The notes beneath the pieces were generated by a model. It did no database searches. It was not told where the DNA came from and saw only the letters and a list, made by a program, of their open reading frames with translations. DNA of 64,000 nucleotides, taken from NCBI RefSeq assembly GCF_006265165.1, contig NZ_VDCH01000010.1:1-64000 (forward strand), given 5' to 3'. The translations under genes and the position numbers were made by a program. Below, in pieces: positions 12,305-20,732 of this stretch. The stretch comes from Chlorobaculum thiosulfatiphilum (GTDB taxonomy: Bacteria; Bacteroidota; Chlorobiia; Chlorobiales; Chlorobiaceae). How positions within the stretch are numbered: position 1 is the stretch's first letter; each line of letters opens with the position of its first letter.

Positions 12305-12470
12305 GTCATTCTGAGTCCGGCGCAGTCGGGCGAAGAATCCAGAGGCGTTTCGTAAAATCTATTAAATCATTCAGTTATCAGGTTATCTCGAAAAAAAACT
12401 GGATTCTTCACTCCGTTCAGAATGACAACAAAACGCAAGACCAACATGCTGTTGTGAATCTCTTTTGAAT
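12305..12470. repeat. Intergenic inverted-repeat element, copy 2
   Basis: The second copy of the element at 11126-11290. The left arm starts GTCATTCTGAGTCCGGCGCA (12305) and the right arm ends TCAGAATGAC (12426); the interior and the tail (CTGTTGTGAATCTCTTTTGA, near 12450) are also recognisably related. Both copies have the same orientation, so mazG sits between two direct repeats. Confidence 0.8.
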
Positions 12471-12498
12471 CAGCCGCAGGCATAACCATCACCATCCC

Positions 12499-13170
12499 AT
12501 GAACCTCGCAGAGAAAACCGCCGTCGTGACCGGATCGAGTTCCGGCATCGGCCTTGCCGTCTGCCGCGCTTTGCTCGATGCGGGAGCCTCGGTGTTCGGC
12601 CTCAGTCGCCGCGAGACGCCAATCGCGCACACGCGCTTCCGCTGGTTACAGACCGATGTGACTCGCGAAGCCGAGATCGACCGGGCGTTCGATGCCGTGT
12701 TTGCCGAGCGCGGGCGCGTCGATCTGCTCGTCAACGACGCAGGTTTCGGCTTTTTCCGCGACATCGAGCTGATCGATCCGGCGGAGTGGCGGCGGCTCAT
12801 CGATACCAATCTGACGGCGATGTTCCTCTGCTCGCGCAAGGTCGCGCCATCGATGAAGGCCGCACGGAGCGGCATGATCGTCAACGTCGGCTCGGTGGCG
12901 GGCAAGCGCGGCATCAAGGGCGGCACGGCCTACTGCGCCTCCAAGTTCGCGGTCAACGGCTTCTCCGAATCGCTCATGGAGGAGCTGCGCAGCTTCGGTA
13001 TTCGCGTGTCGTGCATCAATCCCGGTTCGGTCGAGACCGAATTTTTCGACCATGCCGGAATCGAGCCGAAAAAGTTCATGCAGCCAGGCGATCTGGCGCG
13101 GCTGATCGTTTCGCTGGTCGAGCTGCCCGACGGCATGTTGCCCGACGAACTGACCGTCCGGCCATTGTAA
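12499..13170 (+). CDS. Short-chain dehydrogenase/reductase
   Basis: A 223-residue classical SDR oxidoreductase using NAD(P)H. The cofactor motif TGSSSGIG is at residues 11-18, the structural motif NDAG (commonly NNAG) near 83, the catalytic Ser in NVGSVAG near 135 and the YCASK catalytic pair near 148. The substrate cannot be told from sequence; the basic residue after the first beta strand (SRRE) suggests NADPH preference. It starts 30 bases after the repeat element tail and ends 21 bases before mnmE, so the two are probably co-transcribed. Confidence 0.85.
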   Translation: MNLAEKTAVVTGSSSGIGLAVCRALLDAGASVFGLSRRETPIAHTRFRWLQTDVTREAEIDRAFDAVFAERGRVDLLVNDAGFGFFRDIELIDPAEWRRLIDTNLTAMFLCSRKVAPSMKAARSGMIVNVGSVAGKRGIKGGTAYCASKFAVNGFSESLMEELRSFGIRVSCINPGSVETEFFDHAGIEPKKFMQPGDLARLIVSLVELPDGMLPDELTVRPL

Positions 13171-13191
13171 CTCATAACCTCGTATCGACTT

Positions 13192-14613
13192 ATGTCATCC
13201 TCCGAACTTCACTTGCCTATCCCCGGCCACCCCATCGCCGCCATTGCTACGCCGGTCGGCGTCGGGGCTCTCGCCATCGTGCGCATCAGCGGCGCGGGGG
13301 TGCTCGCCATCGCCGACAGCGTGTTCTGCAAGGCGCACGGCGACGGCAAACTCGCCGATGCCGCCGGTTACACCGCGCACTTCGGGCGGCTCCACGACGG
13401 CGAGGAGATGGTGGACGAGGTGATCGCGCTCGTTTTCCGCTCGCCGCGTTCGTTCACCGCCGAGGAGATGGTGGAGTTTACCTGCCACGGCGGGCCGGTG
13501 GTGGTGGGGCGCGTGCTGCGGCTCATGCTCGACCACGGCTGCCGCCTCGCCGAACCGGGCGAGTTCACCCGCCGCGCCTTCCTCAACGGGCGCATCGATC
13601 TGTTGCAGGCCGAGGCGATTGGCGAGATGATCCACGCCCGCACCGAATCGGCCTACCGCACGGCGGTGAGCCAGATGAAGGGCGACCTGTCGAAAAAGCT
13701 CGGCGACCTGCGCGAGCAGCTCATCCGCTCCTGCGCTCTCATCGAACTCGAACTCGACTTCGGCGAGGAGGAGGTCGAGTTCCAGAGTCGCGCCGAACTG
13801 ACCGCGCAAATCGAAGCGCTCCAGCGCGAGGTGAGCCAGCTCATCGACTCCTACCAGCACGGGCGGCTCGTCAGCGAGGGGGTCTCGACGGTCATCGCCG
13901 GAAAACCGAACGCCGGTAAGTCCACGCTACTCAACACGTTACTCGGCCAGGAACGCGCCATCGTCAGCCACATGCCCGGCACGACCCGCGACTACATCGA
14001 GGAGTGCTTCATCCACGACAAAACGATGTTTCGCCTCACCGACACCGCCGGTCTGCGCGAAGCGGGCGAGGAGATCGAGCACGAAGGCATCCGCCGCAGC
14101 CGCATGAAGATGGCCGAAGCCGACCTGATTCTCTACCTCTTCGACCTCGGCGCGGAGCGGCTCGACGACGAGATCGCCGAAATCAGCGAGCTGAAGGCGA
14201 CCCATCCCGACGCGAAGTTCCTCGCCATCGCCAACAAGCTCGACCGCGCCGCCAACTCGGGCGACCTCATCCGCGCCATCACCGACGGCACCGGCACCGA
14301 AGTCATCGGCATCTCCGCGCTCAAGGGCGACGGCATCTCCGCGCTCAAGCAGCACATGGGCGCATTGGTAAAAGACCTCGACAAACTGCACGAAGCGAGC
14401 GTGCTCGTCACCAGCCTCCGCCACTACGAAGCGCTGCGCAACGCCTCGGACGCCCTGCAAAACGCCCTCGAACTCATCGCCCAAGAGTCCGAAACCGAAC
14501 TCATCGCCTTCGAACTCCGTAGCGCCCTCGACTACGTCGGCGAAATCACCGGAAAGGTGGTGAACGAAGAGGTGCTGAATACGATTTTTGACAAGTTTTG
14601 TATCGGGAAGTGA
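13192..14613 (+). CDS. mnmE: tRNA uridine-5-carboxymethylaminomethyl modification GTPase
   Basis: MnmE (TrmE), with MnmG, modifies U34 of tRNAs reading two-codon boxes. The 473-residue protein has the N-terminal folate-binding domain (IAAIATPVGVGALAIVRISG), a helical domain, an inserted Ras-like G domain (GKPNAGKS near residue 238, DTAG near 283, NKLD near 347) and the C-terminal CIGK. That terminal CxGK carries the Cys needed for modification. The length is normal. The gene follows the SDR after 21 bases, and the AT-rich pentapeptide gene starts 42 bases downstream. Confidence 0.97.
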   Translation: MSSSELHLPIPGHPIAAIATPVGVGALAIVRISGAGVLAIADSVFCKAHGDGKLADAAGYTAHFGRLHDGEEMVDEVIALVFRSPRSFTAEEMVEFTCHGGPVVVGRVLRLMLDHGCRLAEPGEFTRRAFLNGRIDLLQAEAIGEMIHARTESAYRTAVSQMKGDLSKKLGDLREQLIRSCALIELELDFGEEEVEFQSRAELTAQIEALQREVSQLIDSYQHGRLVSEGVSTVIAGKPNAGKSTLLNTLLGQERAIVSHMPGTTRDYIEECFIHDKTMFRLTDTAGLREAGEEIEHEGIRRSRMKMAEADLILYLFDLGAERLDDEIAEISELKATHPDAKFLAIANKLDRAANSGDLIRAITDGTGTEVIGISALKGDGISALKQHMGALVKDLDKLHEASVLVTSLRHYEALRNASDALQNALELIAQESETELIAFELRSALDYVGEITGKVVNEEVLNTIFDKFCIGK

Positions 14614-14655
14614 GGGGGGAGAAGGTGAGAAACAATTTCAAAAGGGAAATGAGCT

Positions 14656-15834
14656 ATGGCGAATGAAGAGCAACTAATAATTCTGAAGCAAGGGACTGTA
14701 TCGTGGAATAAATGGAGAAATACAAACCCTGATGTAAAGATTGATATCTCAGGTGCCGATCTCAGAGGTACTGATTTATCGGGGATTGATCTCACAGACG
14801 CCTATTTATCATATGCCGATTTCACTGGTGCCAACCTCAGTGAAGCAATGCTCAGAGGCGCGTACCTTGCAACAGCTAAGCTCGAAAGAGCCGATTTCAA
14901 AAGCGCCAATCTCACAAGCACAAATTTCTGGTTTGCCCAACTCAAAAAAGCCGATTTGAAAAACGCCGATCTCACAAATGCCAAACTCTCGTGGGCCAAT
15001 CTGAAAGGTGCTGATCTGAAAGGTGCTACACTGAGCGGCGCTGTTATTGATTCAAACACCAAGTTACGCGGCGCAAAAAGTATTACCCGAGGTGTAAATG
15101 GCATTTACTCTCACGGGACGAAAACTGCCGCCTTGATGAATATGGCCCCGGAGGGCGATTCGATGCAGGGTTCAAGCGTGGAGGCTGTTCTCGATAACCT
15201 CAAACATGCACGGCGATTGCACTCAATCTCACTTCTTTTCGCAGGCATCACGCTGTTGTCTTTTGTGCTCCATCGTGACACGATCACTGTTCCTTTCAAT
15301 ATCCTCAAGGACCCCATTGATGCCGTCACCTTCGCTGGTCTCTCAATTATCATCTCGGCAACACTCATGATGTTTACCAGCATCTTTTTTGGCTCAGCTC
15401 TTGATGGAACCAAATATTTGACCAGCAGGGATTCTGCGATGAAGGTCGGGCAGTTTCCATGGATTCTTTCAAAGTATGAAAAGGGTATAGCACCAAAAAT
15501 CATCTCAATCCTGCTCCGCATAATTCTTTGCTTTCATCCGTTCATCTTTATCATTGTCCTCTCCTTGCAGAGCACAGTTGCAGATTTTGAACGAACACCA
15601 ATCCTTCTCTATTTACTGTTCGTATCCGTCCCGATGCTTTTGGTTACCTGTTTTTGGCTTTTTCGGCTCTCGCTCGGCTTTCTTCGGCCCATTGTTTTTG
15701 ATGTCGTTGAGGAGGCGAAACGGCAGAGTGGCGACGAGAAAATTGCCAGCACGATCAAGGAGCAAACAGGGAAAATCGATGAGCTGCTGAAATTTCTGCA
15801 AGAGCGGGAAGGCGGTCAGCGAGGCGACAGGTAA
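14656..15834 (+). CDS. Pentapeptide-repeat protein with membrane domain
   Basis: A 392-residue protein of unknown function. Residues about 30-140 contain roughly twenty A(D/N)LXX pentapeptides (for example ADLRG, ADFTG, ANLSE, ADLKN), which form a right-handed quadrilateral beta helix. Four hydrophobic segments follow (about 195-212, 225-250, 275-300, 315-340), then a charged coiled-coil-like tail (EQTGKIDELLKFLQ). The pentapeptide helix would face the cytoplasm as a protein-binding platform. Base composition is AT-richer than mnmE before it, and a perfect palindrome follows the stop, consistent with an acquired gene. A role in membrane-localised signalling or defence is possible but unsupported by other genes here. 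Confidence 0.8.
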   Translation: MANEEQLIILKQGTVSWNKWRNTNPDVKIDISGADLRGTDLSGIDLTDAYLSYADFTGANLSEAMLRGAYLATAKLERADFKSANLTSTNFWFAQLKKADLKNADLTNAKLSWANLKGADLKGATLSGAVIDSNTKLRGAKSITRGVNGIYSHGTKTAALMNMAPEGDSMQGSSVEAVLDNLKHARRLHSISLLFAGITLLSFVLHRDTITVPFNILKDPIDAVTFAGLSIIISATLMMFTSIFFGSALDGTKYLTSRDSAMKVGQFPWILSKYEKGIAPKIISILLRIILCFHPFIFIIVLSLQSTVADFERTPILLYLLFVSVPMLLVTCFWLFRLSLGFLRPIVFDVVEEAKRQSGDEKIASTIKEQTGKIDELLKFLQEREGGQRGDR

Positions 15835-15841
15835 CGTGTTT

Positions 15842-15905
15842 CATACTAAAGGCAGCCTTTAGTATGGAGCATTTGGGTCGTTATACTAAAGCGAGCGTTT
15901 AATTT
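15842..15905. repeat. Perfect 12-bp palindrome plus related imperfect site
   Basis: CATACTAAAGGC and GCCTTTAGTATG (15842-15866) are a perfect inverted repeat around one A. Forty bases on, the related sequence TATACTAAAGCGAGCGTTTA repeats the left half with a degraded right half. There is no T-run, so it is not a normal terminator. The spacing and position, just upstream of the CIA30 gene, would suit a paired operator. Confidence 0.6.
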
Positions 15906-15951
15906 GGCTGTACGCTTAGGTCAATTTGACAACATTTCAATCACAACAACC

Positions 15952-16437
15952 ATGCTCGTCTGTGATTTCAGAACCACGTGCCTAAACTGGATGAATGTCG
16001 ATGATGTCGTGATGGGCGGGGTGTCGGACAGCGCGATGCGGGTGAATCCCGATGGAACCGCGGTGTTTGCCGGGAATCTGTCGCTCGAAAACTCCGGGGG
16101 TTTCGCATCGGTGCGCACGGTGCTGGAGCGGCGGAACTACTCCGGTTTCGACGGTTTCAGGATTCGGGCGAAGGGCGACGGCAAGCGCTACAGCTTCAGA
16201 GCCAGGAACGACGACCGCTTCGACGGCATCGTCTATAAATCCGACTTCGACACCGCGCCGGGCGAGTGGCGGGAGATCGAGCTTCCCTTTGCGGGCTTCA
16301 CCCCAACCTTCCGGGGCCGAACGCTCGACGACGTTCCGCCGCTTGACAGCGCCAACATCGCGCAGATCGGCCTGCTCATCTCCAACAGGCAAGCGGGCGT
16401 GTTCCGGCTGGAGGTTGAGTGGATCGAGGCGTATTGA
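15952..16437 (+). CDS. CIA30-domain protein
   Basis: A 161-residue protein matching the CIA30 (complex I intermediate-associated protein 30) jelly-roll domain: NWMNVDDVVMGGVSDS at residues 9-24, the central G-F-A-S-V-R strand, FRIRAKGDGKRYSFRAR and the C-terminal FRLEVEWIEAY. Bacterial members are carbohydrate-binding-like domains with no established biochemical role; a chaperone role is known only for the mitochondrial protein. ATG 15952 is preferred to an upstream TTG at 15904 because the family pattern starts at LVCDF. It precedes the Fic gene by 46 bases on the same strand, and a palindrome lies upstream. Confidence 0.8.
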   Translation: MLVCDFRTTCLNWMNVDDVVMGGVSDSAMRVNPDGTAVFAGNLSLENSGGFASVRTVLERRNYSGFDGFRIRAKGDGKRYSFRARNDDRFDGIVYKSDFDTAPGEWREIELPFAGFTPTFRGRTLDDVPPLDSANIAQIGLLISNRQAGVFRLEVEWIEAY

Positions 16438-16483
16438 GTGTAAGGGTTAGCATGGATGGGAAACTGAAATTGGGAGGCGTTTT

Positions 16484-17617
16484 ATGAAATTTGAATCTTT
16501 CAGAGCTGGTCAATGGGAGACCCGCTATCAGTATAAAAGCTTTGAACCGACGCCGGTCAATCATGAATGGAGCTGGGAAGACCCGACGATTAACGCGCTG
16601 CTTGAGCAGGCGACCCGTGCTCTTGGCGAGTTGAATGCATTTTCTCTGATTGTCCCGGATATCGACCTTTTTATCGAGATGCATGTTGTCAAGGAAGCAC
16701 AGACTTCAAGCAAGATCGAGGGAACCCGAACCGGTATCGACGAGGCGTTGTTGCCTGAAGAGCAGATTCTTCCGGAAAAAAGGGATGACTGGCGTGAAGT
16801 CCGGAATTACATTGAGGCGGTCAACACCGCCATTGAATCCCTGAATGCCCTGCCGCTGTCCAATCGCTTGCTCAAGCAAACCCATTCGATTTTGATGGAT
16901 GGCGTTCGCGGGGAACGCAAGCAGCCGGGTGAATTCAGAATCAGCCAGAACTGGATCGGCGGTTCCAGCCTGAGCGATGCGACCTTTATTCCTCCTCACC
17001 CGGAAGGCGTAGCTGAGTTGATGAGTGATCTGGAAAAGTTCTGGCATAATACTCAAATCGTCGTGCCTCACTTGGTGCGGATTGCGATCAGCCATTACCA
17101 GTTTGAGACGATTCATCCTTTTCTGGACGGCAATGGCCGCATCGGACGCCTGCTCATTCCTCTCTATCTGGTCAGCCAGGGTCTGCTTGCAAAGCCATCG
17201 CTGTACCTTTCAGATTTTTTCGAGCGAAATCGATCCAGCTATTATGATGCGCTCATGAAGGTCAGAGTCAGCAATGACCTCATTCACTGGGTACGGTTTT
17301 TTCTCAATGGCGTAGCTCAAACAGCGACGAAGGGACGGGATGTTTTTCGGCAGATTTTAGCACTTCGTACCGAGGTCGAACACTCATTGCTCTCAATGGG
17401 GAAGCGCGCTCCTACAGCGCGGCAGGCGTTAAACCTGCTGTATCGCAAGCCCATTGTTTCCGCGGCTGATCTTGAGCAGGCAATTCATGTCAGTACTCCA
17501 ACAGCCAATGCCTTGATTCGAACATTGATCGGCAAGGGCATCCTGAGAGAGATTACAGGTCAGCAACGGGGGCGGGTGTATGTCTTTGATCGTTACCTTA
17601 ATCTGTTTATTAGTTAA
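16484..17617 (+). CDS. Fic-domain AMP-transferase with winged-helix C-terminus
   Basis: A 377-residue Fic protein. The catalytic motif HPFLDGNGRIGR starts at His211; such enzymes usually transfer AMP from ATP to a protein. An N-terminal inhibitory motif of the class II type, S-x-x-x-E-G (Ser75 to Gly80, in SSKIEGT), lies before the Fic core, so the enzyme is probably self-inhibited. The C-terminal 90 residues look like a winged helix (TARQALNLL, VSAADLEQAI, LIGKGILREITG), which may bind DNA and regulate the gene. A good ribosome site (GGGAGGCG) precedes ATG 16484. A 13-bp palindrome overlaps the stop codon. The target protein is unknown. Confidence 0.92.
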   Translation: MKFESFRAGQWETRYQYKSFEPTPVNHEWSWEDPTINALLEQATRALGELNAFSLIVPDIDLFIEMHVVKEAQTSSKIEGTRTGIDEALLPEEQILPEKRDDWREVRNYIEAVNTAIESLNALPLSNRLLKQTHSILMDGVRGERKQPGEFRISQNWIGGSSLSDATFIPPHPEGVAELMSDLEKFWHNTQIVVPHLVRIAISHYQFETIHPFLDGNGRIGRLLIPLYLVSQGLLAKPSLYLSDFFERNRSSYYDALMKVRVSNDLIHWVRFFLNGVAQTATKGRDVFRQILALRTEVEHSLLSMGKRAPTARQALNLLYRKPIVSAADLEQAIHVSTPTANALIRTLIGKGILREITGQQRGRVYVFDRYLNLFIS

Positions 17618-17641
17618 GGAAAGGCGCTTTTCCTTAACTAA
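17610..17641. repeat. 13-bp perfect palindrome overlapping the fic stop
   Basis: TTAGTTAAGGAAA (17610-17622) and TTTCCTTAACTAA (17629-17641) are perfect inverted repeats around GGCGCT. The left arm contains the last codon and stop of fic. There is no following T-run. It could be an mRNA-protecting hairpin or a binding site for the Fic winged helix. Confidence 0.7.
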
Positions 17642-18023
17642 AGATGCGGCGAAGATAAAGAAATACTTGTGAAGCACCTCTCTGCCGAGAGGTCTGCCGC
17701 CCCCCTCAATGGCACGAGGCGCAGCTCGCTGTCGTGCGGCGTGCTCCTTCCGGGCTGGCGCTCTTTTTCAGGTATGAGAGAATCAGCTCACGGTTGACGC
17801 CAAAAAGATGGCAGCGCGAAGTGGAAGCCGAAGACGATGTGCTGGTTCAGCCAGGCGGGTCTGGTGAGTCCGCCGAGCTCTGGAACGCTGCTGAAGCTGG
17901 TGGCTTTTCGCCTGTTTTTCGCGGTTCGTTTGGCGTGCCGGTAGCGCGCCTCCGGTGGCGTGTCCATGGCAAGCGGTTCTGAATTCTCCGTCATGGAGAT
18001 GACGAATCTCAAGCCTTCGCGGC
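17642..18023. other. Intergenic region between fic and methyltransferase genes (convergent)
   Basis: About 380 bases. It holds a short GC-rich inverted repeat (CCTCTC...GAGAGG near 17678) and the weak minus-strand open frame listed separately. No convincing T-run terminator was found for either flanking gene. Confidence 0.4.
17788..17994 (-). CDS. Possible small basic protein, doubtful
   Basis: A 68-codon frame downstream of the methyltransferase on the same strand, starting 29 bases after its stop. The product is basic (RYRHAKRTAKNRRK) with an aromatic tail (FGFHFALPSFW) and matches no family I recognise. No ribosome site is visible. It may be a remnant, as another frame continues with protein-like sequence (FGVNRELILSYLKKS) past its stop. 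Listed only because it fills part of an otherwise empty 400-base gap. Confidence 0.25.
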   Translation of the reverse strand: MTENSEPLAMDTPPEARYRHAKRTAKNRRKATSFSSVPELGGLTRPAWLNQHIVFGFHFALPSFWRQP

Positions 18024-18719
18024 TCACTCCTCGAAGCACCATGCCTCGTGCCAGCTTTGCTTTTCCAGTCTCCGGCAATTGGTAAATCCTGCGCTCAGGG
18101 CAAGGGTTTTGAGAAGGGACGGGGTTTCGGGGAAGTCGCAGCTCCGGATGTGCTCCTGCACCTGGTTCCGTTCGTCGAGGCTCAGCGCGTCCCATTGCGT
18201 CCGCACCGTCCGGTTGTAACGGTAGAGATACTCCTGCCGCGCCTGTCCTTCGTCGCGCATGACATCCACAAGAATCACGCAGCCGTTGTCGCGCAAGGCG
18301 CGGCGGCATTCGTCGAAAAACACCTGCTTTTCCTCCGTGGCCAGGTGGTGCAGGGCGTAGCTGGAATAGATGATGTCGAAATGGCTTGCGGGAGCTTGGT
18401 GCAGAACGGCGAGCATGTCCTCGCAGCACAGGTTGACCGAAACGCCGCCGAACGATTCGAGACTTTTGCGGGCTTCGTCGAGGGCGAACGGCGAGAGATC
18501 GCACCCGCAATATTCAGCGAGCTGGCCGGGCCGGAGGATTTTCGAGAGGTGCGAGGCGTCGCCGCAGCCGAGGTCGAGCAGGTGCAAGGGGCCAGGCTTG
18601 GCTGCGAGCAATTGGGCCACCGCCGCCGTTATCTCCCGGTGAAACATGAGGTTGTGGCTGATGACTTTTTGATAGGTTCCCCATGTTTTGCGGAAGATCG
18701 TGATCGGGTCTGCACTCAT
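18024..18719 (-). CDS. Class I SAM-dependent methyltransferase
   Basis: A 231-residue methyltransferase. The SAM-binding motif LLDLGCGDASHL is near residue 47, the acidic post-I residue in YCGCDLSPFALDEA near 70, and motif IV region DIIYSSYALHHL near 115. The ALHHL block resembles small-molecule methyltransferases of the UbiE/Methyltransf_11-12 type. Substrate is not predictable; with no quinone or chlorophyll genes beside it the context gives no help. It is transcribed leftward, divergent from the acyl-CoA ligase gene; the 169 bases between must hold both promoters. Confidence 0.85.
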   Translation of the reverse strand: MSADPITIFRKTWGTYQKVISHNLMFHREITAAVAQLLAAKPGPLHLLDLGCGDASHLSKILRPGQLAEYCGCDLSPFALDEARKSLESFGGVSVNLCCEDMLAVLHQAPASHFDIIYSSYALHHLATEEKQVFFDECRRALRDNGCVILVDVMRDEGQARQEYLYRYNRTVRTQWDALSLDERNQVQEHIRSCDFPETPSLLKTLALSAGFTNCRRLEKQSWHEAWCFEE

Positions 18720-18888
18720 GATGAAAAATTCGGGATGATCGGCCTGCGTTGTGACGGAAGGCGCAAATTACAAAAATGTAGCGCATCTCTCATCGGGGAT
18801 GAATCGGGATGAAAGCCGTATATTTTCTGCGACCTCGTGGATTCGGGTGATTCCATGAGTCGCTCGATAATTTCCGGAAAACCCTTCT

Positions 18889-20577
18889 ATGTCCGAACGG
18901 CCCTGGCTCAGTCATTACGATGATGGCGTGCCGCATACCCTCGCGCCCTATCCGGCGATCACCATGCTCGATCTTCTTCGTGACAGCGCACGGGAGCGTC
19001 CTGGCGATGACGCTTTTCTGTTCATGGGAAGCGCGATTTCGTGGCGCGAGCTCGAGCTGAAAAGCAGCGCGTTCGCCTCGGCGTTGCGAGCGCAAGGCGT
19101 CGGCCAGGGCGACCGGGTGGCGGTGCTGATGCCCAATTCGCCGCAGATGATCGTGGCCGAGTTCGGCATCTGGAAGGCGGGCGGCATCGTGGTGCTGCTC
19201 AATCCGCTCTACACGGAGCCGGAACTCGAACGCGCGATTCGCGAGAGCGAGGCCGAAACGGCGGTGGTGCTGACCCTGTTTTACGAAAAGATCAACAATA
19301 TCCGCTCGAACACGCCGCTGAAGCGGGTGATCGCCACCTCGATCAAAGAGTATCTGCCGCCGCTCAAGCGGATGCTCTTCGCCGTGCTGAAAGAGCGGCA
19401 GGGCGGCCACCGTATCGCTTTGCGTCCGGGCGACTCGTCGATGGCCGACGTGATCGAGCGTCACGCGCGAAGCGAAGCGCCGAAGCTCACGGTCGCGCCC
19501 TCGGACCCGGCGCTCTTCCTCTTTTCCGGCGGCACCACCGGCAACCCGAAGTGCGTCGTCGGCAGGCACGAAGCGCTCGTCATGACCGGAATGCAGATCA
19601 ACGCCTGGTTCGATAGCGCGCTTGGCAAAGGCCGGATCGTCATCATGCTCAACCTTCCGCTTTTTCATGTTTTCGCGCAGGTGGCGGTCATGGCCAGCGG
19701 TTTCATCCGCCGCTCGCCGATGGTGCTCATGCCCGATCCTCGCGACATTGGCGCGCTCATCGCGACCATCAAGCGCCGCAAGGTGGAGATGCTGCCGGGC
19801 GTGCCGACGCTCTTCAACGCGCTGGCCGCGCACCCCCGGCTTCGGCGCGACCCGAAAGCGTTGCGCTCCCTGCGGCTGATCGTCTCCGGCGCTTCATCGC
19901 TGCATCTCGAAACCCGGAACCGCTTCGAGCAGTTGACCGGCGGTTGCATCATCGAGGCGTACGGCCTGACCGAGGCGCTGGCCGCTCCGGTGTTTTCACC
20001 GGCGCGAGGCCTGAAAAAGAGCGGTTCCGTCGGCCTGCCCGGCACCGATGTCGAACTCCGCATCGTCGATGCCGAAAAGTGCGATAACGTGCTGCCGCCG
20101 GGCGAGGTCGGCGAGATTCTCATCCGCTCGCCGCAGAACATGAGCGGCTACTGGAACAATCCCGCCGAAACCGCCATGGTGCTGCGAGACGGCTGGATTC
20201 ACACCGGCGACCTCGGCTATCTCGACGAGGAGGGCTACCTGTTCGTGGTGGATCGCAAGAAGGATGTCATCAAGGCGAGTGGCTTCCAGATATGGCCGCG
20301 AGAGGTCGAGGAGGTCATCGCAAAGCACCCCTCGGTGCTCGAAACCGGCGTGGCCGGAGTGCCGGACGGCTACCAGGGCGAAGCGGTCAAGGCGTGGGTC
20401 GTGCTGCGCGAAGGCTGTTCTTTCGAACCCGCCGAGCTGAAGGCGTGGTGCCGCAAAGAGCTTGCCGCCTACAAAGTGCCGAAACACATCGAATACTGCG
20501 ACTCGCTGCCGAAATCCGCAGTAGGCAAGGTGCTGCGCCGGGTGCTGGTGGAGTGGCACAATGGCGGGGGGAGTTGA
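18889..20577 (+). CDS. Long-chain acyl-CoA synthetase-like AMP-forming ligase
   Basis: A 562-residue ANL-superfamily enzyme that activates a carboxylic acid as acyl-AMP and then as thioester. Motifs: the P-loop-like SGGTTGNPK near residue 213, YGLTEA near 361, GWIHTGDLGYLDEEG near 440 and the catalytic Lys in PKSAVGKVLRR near 548. The arrangement is closest to FadD. Green sulfur bacteria do not degrade fatty acids for growth, so salvage of exogenous fatty acids into lipid is the likely role. ATG 18889 follows a divergent promoter region. A 9-base-period repeat array follows the stop. Confidence 0.9.
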   Translation: MSERPWLSHYDDGVPHTLAPYPAITMLDLLRDSARERPGDDAFLFMGSAISWRELELKSSAFASALRAQGVGQGDRVAVLMPNSPQMIVAEFGIWKAGGIVVLLNPLYTEPELERAIRESEAETAVVLTLFYEKINNIRSNTPLKRVIATSIKEYLPPLKRMLFAVLKERQGGHRIALRPGDSSMADVIERHARSEAPKLTVAPSDPALFLFSGGTTGNPKCVVGRHEALVMTGMQINAWFDSALGKGRIVIMLNLPLFHVFAQVAVMASGFIRRSPMVLMPDPRDIGALIATIKRRKVEMLPGVPTLFNALAAHPRLRRDPKALRSLRLIVSGASSLHLETRNRFEQLTGGCIIEAYGLTEALAAPVFSPARGLKKSGSVGLPGTDVELRIVDAEKCDNVLPPGEVGEILIRSPQNMSGYWNNPAETAMVLRDGWIHTGDLGYLDEEGYLFVVDRKKDVIKASGFQIWPREVEEVIAKHPSVLETGVAGVPDGYQGEAVKAWVVLREGCSFEPAELKAWCRKELAAYKVPKHIEYCDSLPKSAVGKVLRRVLVEWHNGGGS

Positions 20578-20625
20578 GAGAGTGCATGACCAAAGCGAGA
20601 ATTCAACGAAGAAACAACCAATAAA

Positions 20626-20730
20626 AAGGACTGTAAGGACTTCATGGACAACAAGGTCAACGAAAAAGAGCGTTTTTCCTGTGTTCACACTGTTGTTCTT
20701 GCAGTCCCTGAAGTTCCTGATTATTCCCCC
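20626..20730. repeat. Degenerate 9-base-period array (forward then inverted)
   Basis: From 20626 the unit AAGGACTGT / AAGGACTTC / ATGGACAAC / AAGGTCAAC repeats every nine bases. From 20691 the complementary type follows: GTTGTTCTT / GCAGTCCCT / GAAGTTCCT / GATTATTCC. The two halves can pair into an imperfect hairpin. Same family as the arrays at 22897, 23871, 28931, 38106 and 52862. Confidence 0.65.
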
Positions 20731-20732
20731 CC

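Noticed and set aside
11126-12470. A composite transposon carrying mazG
   Set aside because: No transposase, no sharp terminal repeats and no target-site duplication could be recognised; only non-coding repeat copies flank the gene.
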